The translations under genes and the position numbers were made by a program. From Epiperipatus broadwayi (taxonomy: Eukaryota > Onychophora > Udeonychophora > Euonychophora > Peripatidae): a stretch of 64,000 bases of DNA. A model generated the notes under the pieces. That model was not told the origin of the DNA and ran no database searches. It saw only the letters and a list, made by a program, of their open reading frames with translations. The stretch is from the NCBI GenBank assembly GCA_028023455.1, contig JAQFVV010012497.1, positions 3,036,001 to 3,100,000 of the forward strand. The letters run 5' to 3'. Position 1 is the first letter of the stretch. Each line of letters opens with the position of its first letter. Shown here one piece after another: positions 61,451-64,000 of the stretch.

Positions 61451-64000
61451 CTATCAAAGAGATAGTATTTTTAAAATTTTTATTTAGTCAATTTTTAATA
61501 CTTTCTTATAGTTTTATTTGCAAAAAAAAAAAAACTAATTGATATTTTTAAAAGTATTTTGCAAAAGAGAGTTTAAAAAAAATATATTTGGGAACTTCTT
61601 GAAAATGATTTTCTAATTTTTAAAAGTTACTTGCCAGGATTATTTTATCTGAAATTTGACCTAAACTTCGCAATGAAAAGATGGATATACTGTAGAATAA
61701 AATGCATATAAATTCTAATAATATAAAAATGTTTTTGGAATATTTTGATACAGCTTTGTTAGTGCTTCACCGGAGAACTATTCTAGTGCATAAAAATCAT
61801 AGTACGGACATTATACTGATAGAGTGGAAAGTTATTTTCCGTTTAAAAAGGAAAAATTGGAGACGCATTATTATTTAGATAAGCTTATCCAAGATTTTTT
61901 TTTTAAAATAGTAATAAGACAATTATATCTTATGAATCGTTTTATAAAATATTATACCAAAAGGAGTAAAATGTTATATCCTTTCTGAAGGTAACATTTT
62001 AAAAAAAAAATATTTTCAAGAGTTAAAGAAAGAACCCAGGAGAATATGTTACAGAAGCATTTTTTTGATATTAAAACCTCCAGTCTTAGAATTGTTTAAA
62101 ATGTATTTAGAAAACATTTGTTTAAAGGTACTCGAAGTTTTTTTAAAAAGGTGATATATAAAAAAATATCAAACGAAAGTTTAAATTTATTAAGGATGGA
62201 AACTTATATAAAAAAAGTTAACACATAGTTGAATAAAAAATGGATCCATGGAAATATTGTTAAAAAAAAAAAAGTTTACTAAGTATTTTTAAAGCTAAAT
62301 TAGATGGAAGATGCATCGGATACGCCGCAGAGAATATTGGCAGAGAATATTGAAGAAATTTCACGGGATTAATTAATATTATGATTTAATAATTATCGTC
62401 CTAAATACTAAAACCAAGGATTATTTTCTATAAATTTTACTAAATGGATTAATAATTATTTTTTATTTTTAAACTTTAACGCGCTTTGAGGAGAACATTT
62501 TTAAAACTCTAGAGAAAATAATAAACATTTTGGACTTATCAGGAACTATTGTCAAGAAAATATGTAATTATAGTTTTGATTCCTTTTATTTTATTAACCT
62601 AGTTTAAATCTAAATTTTTTTTATAAGATTAGGAAAACATAAAACATTAATTTGTTGATGATATAAAATTTTATAATGGAATAATCTAATAATTTAGATA
62701 AGAATATATTTTAAAATAAAGTGTATGGATGTATATTTCTTAATGTTTGCAATGATCGGTATCTAGTGGATGAAGAAGCCTACAAATGATGACCAGATAA
62801 AGGTTATTTTGGTAACAGTAATAACTATTAATAATTTATAATGTATATTTTTTTGTTTTCTTTAGATCATCTATGGATAGTAAGAATGAAGTGTAAAAGT
62901 TTTAATTATATGTAACACATTTTAAAAAACATTATGAGATAGGATTGATTTAAAAATATGCATACAATGATTTTTTTTATATATATATTAGTGATATAAT
63001 CCAACATAATAACAAATAATTATGTGATTCTTTTAAATTTTTCATGTTAGGATATTCAAATATTGTCTGATTAGATTATATATGATTAAGCATACAGAAT
63101 GATGAAGTGGACAGACTTTTCTTATGAAACAGCTAGATTGTTTTAAAATTATCAGTGAATTTTATTTATTGTTTTGTAAATGCAGATAGTTATTTATCGA
63201 TGTAAGATGTGGAAAATCTTGAGAAATAATGTTGAGATAGTGGCTTGAAAGTACTTAGTGAACAGGAAACCAAGATGATGTTTTTAAGAAATAGGATATG
63301 ATAAGGAATAGAAATAATACTTAGTCTTTATGTGGATATCAGCATAGTTAACAAAGCCCTATGACTGGTACACATTTTATTTGGGCAGTGTTTTATATTT
63401 CTTTAAATATTTGATGTTCTAATAAAGCTGAAGAAATAGCTTTAACATCGTTCATGTATTAGAGGTTATTAGTCAGGTAAAGGTCACACCTCTATGCACT
63501 GAGCCATATTTTTTGAGATATGTTATGAATGATACTCTAGCTTTCTTCCTTAAATCCTAAACATCTATTTCGCTATCTTTATTTCATGTAACTGCATCGT
63601 TTAGTAAGATATTTTGAAAAGAAATGGTAAATAATTTAGAACTTAGGTTATGCTATCGTTTTGTATAAGATTGGTTTTTTGCTTAGAAGGAATAGAATTT
63701 TATAACTTAAAATTGAAGGTCCAAAGTATCCTAAGGAAAGGAAAGAATCATAGAATATATTTTTGAATTTATTTCGGAAATGAAATATAAATTTTGGAAT
63801 AGAGTATCTAAACAAGATATTTTCTTTAAAATGTTAATTATTTTTAAATGCTTTATTATTATTTTTTTAAAAGAGAAAATAAGTATTGCATATTTTTAAA
63901 ATACAATAGTACAATGTAAATTATATAAACAATATGCATAGTATATTTTTTTTTGTTTATTGAATAACAGGAATATATTGATTATTACATTTACATCATA
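61451..64000. other. A/T-rich sequence without recognised features
   Basis: No exon, repeat with a partner in this window, RNA gene or element end was recognised. A 13-bp word gcagagaatattg is tandemly repeated near 62330. If WDR91 continues upstream, this would be intron. Confidence 0.45.

Noticed and set aside
1-64000. CRISPR arrays, phage or bacterial defence systems, tRNA or rRNA genes
   Set aside because: No regularly spaced identical repeats, no cloverleaf that passes inspection, and no prokaryotic gene organisation. The sequence is animal genomic DNA with introns.

Overview
This is a metazoan nuclear genomic window: long spliceosomal introns with GT-AG sites, several non-LTR retrotransposon relics, and a very A+T-rich, repeat-rich background with few long open frames. 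The sequence does not fix the species. There are no bacterial operons, CRISPR arrays, rRNA genes or intact viral genes.

The only host gene I can support is an orthologue of WDR91, read on the minus strand. Six consecutive exons at 38824-38727, 30229-30085, 24596-24488, 24417-24305, 21091-20894 and 10008-9853 splice in frame into 272 residues and end at a TAG. They cover most of the C-terminal WD40 propeller and match the vertebrate protein to its last residues. A seventh, less certain exon at 61450-61372 would encode an earlier blade. One linking exon between 61372 and 38824 was not found, and the N-terminal half lies upstream of the window. In mammals and worms WDR91 works with WDR81 on early endosomes, restrains class III PI3-kinase, binds Rab7 and promotes early-to-late endosome conversion.

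The rest is intergenic DNA (1-9850) and intron DNA built from mobile elements. (1) An RTE-like LINE occurs three times on the plus strand: 3290-3860, 35340-37860 and 46125-49930. (2) A second APE/RT LINE family lies antisense at 53490-56160 and 57690-59190. (3) A third LINE C-terminus lies at 12005-12590. (4) A DNA transposon of 1338 bp (48007-49344) has 26-bp perfect terminal repeats and an 8-bp target duplication, and sits inside a LINE copy. (5) A mariner-like relic lies at 27538-28443. (6) A foldback element of 297 bp has 133-bp arms (17752-18048). (7) Several dispersed SINE- or foldback-like families are labelled C, D, E, F, I and K here, and some are arranged as large inverted repeats.

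I found no new biological system. The most informative material is the nested insertions, where one LINE copy supplies the empty site for an insertion in another, and the uncatalogued TIR and foldback families. None of the short open frames outside these features looks like an independent gene.
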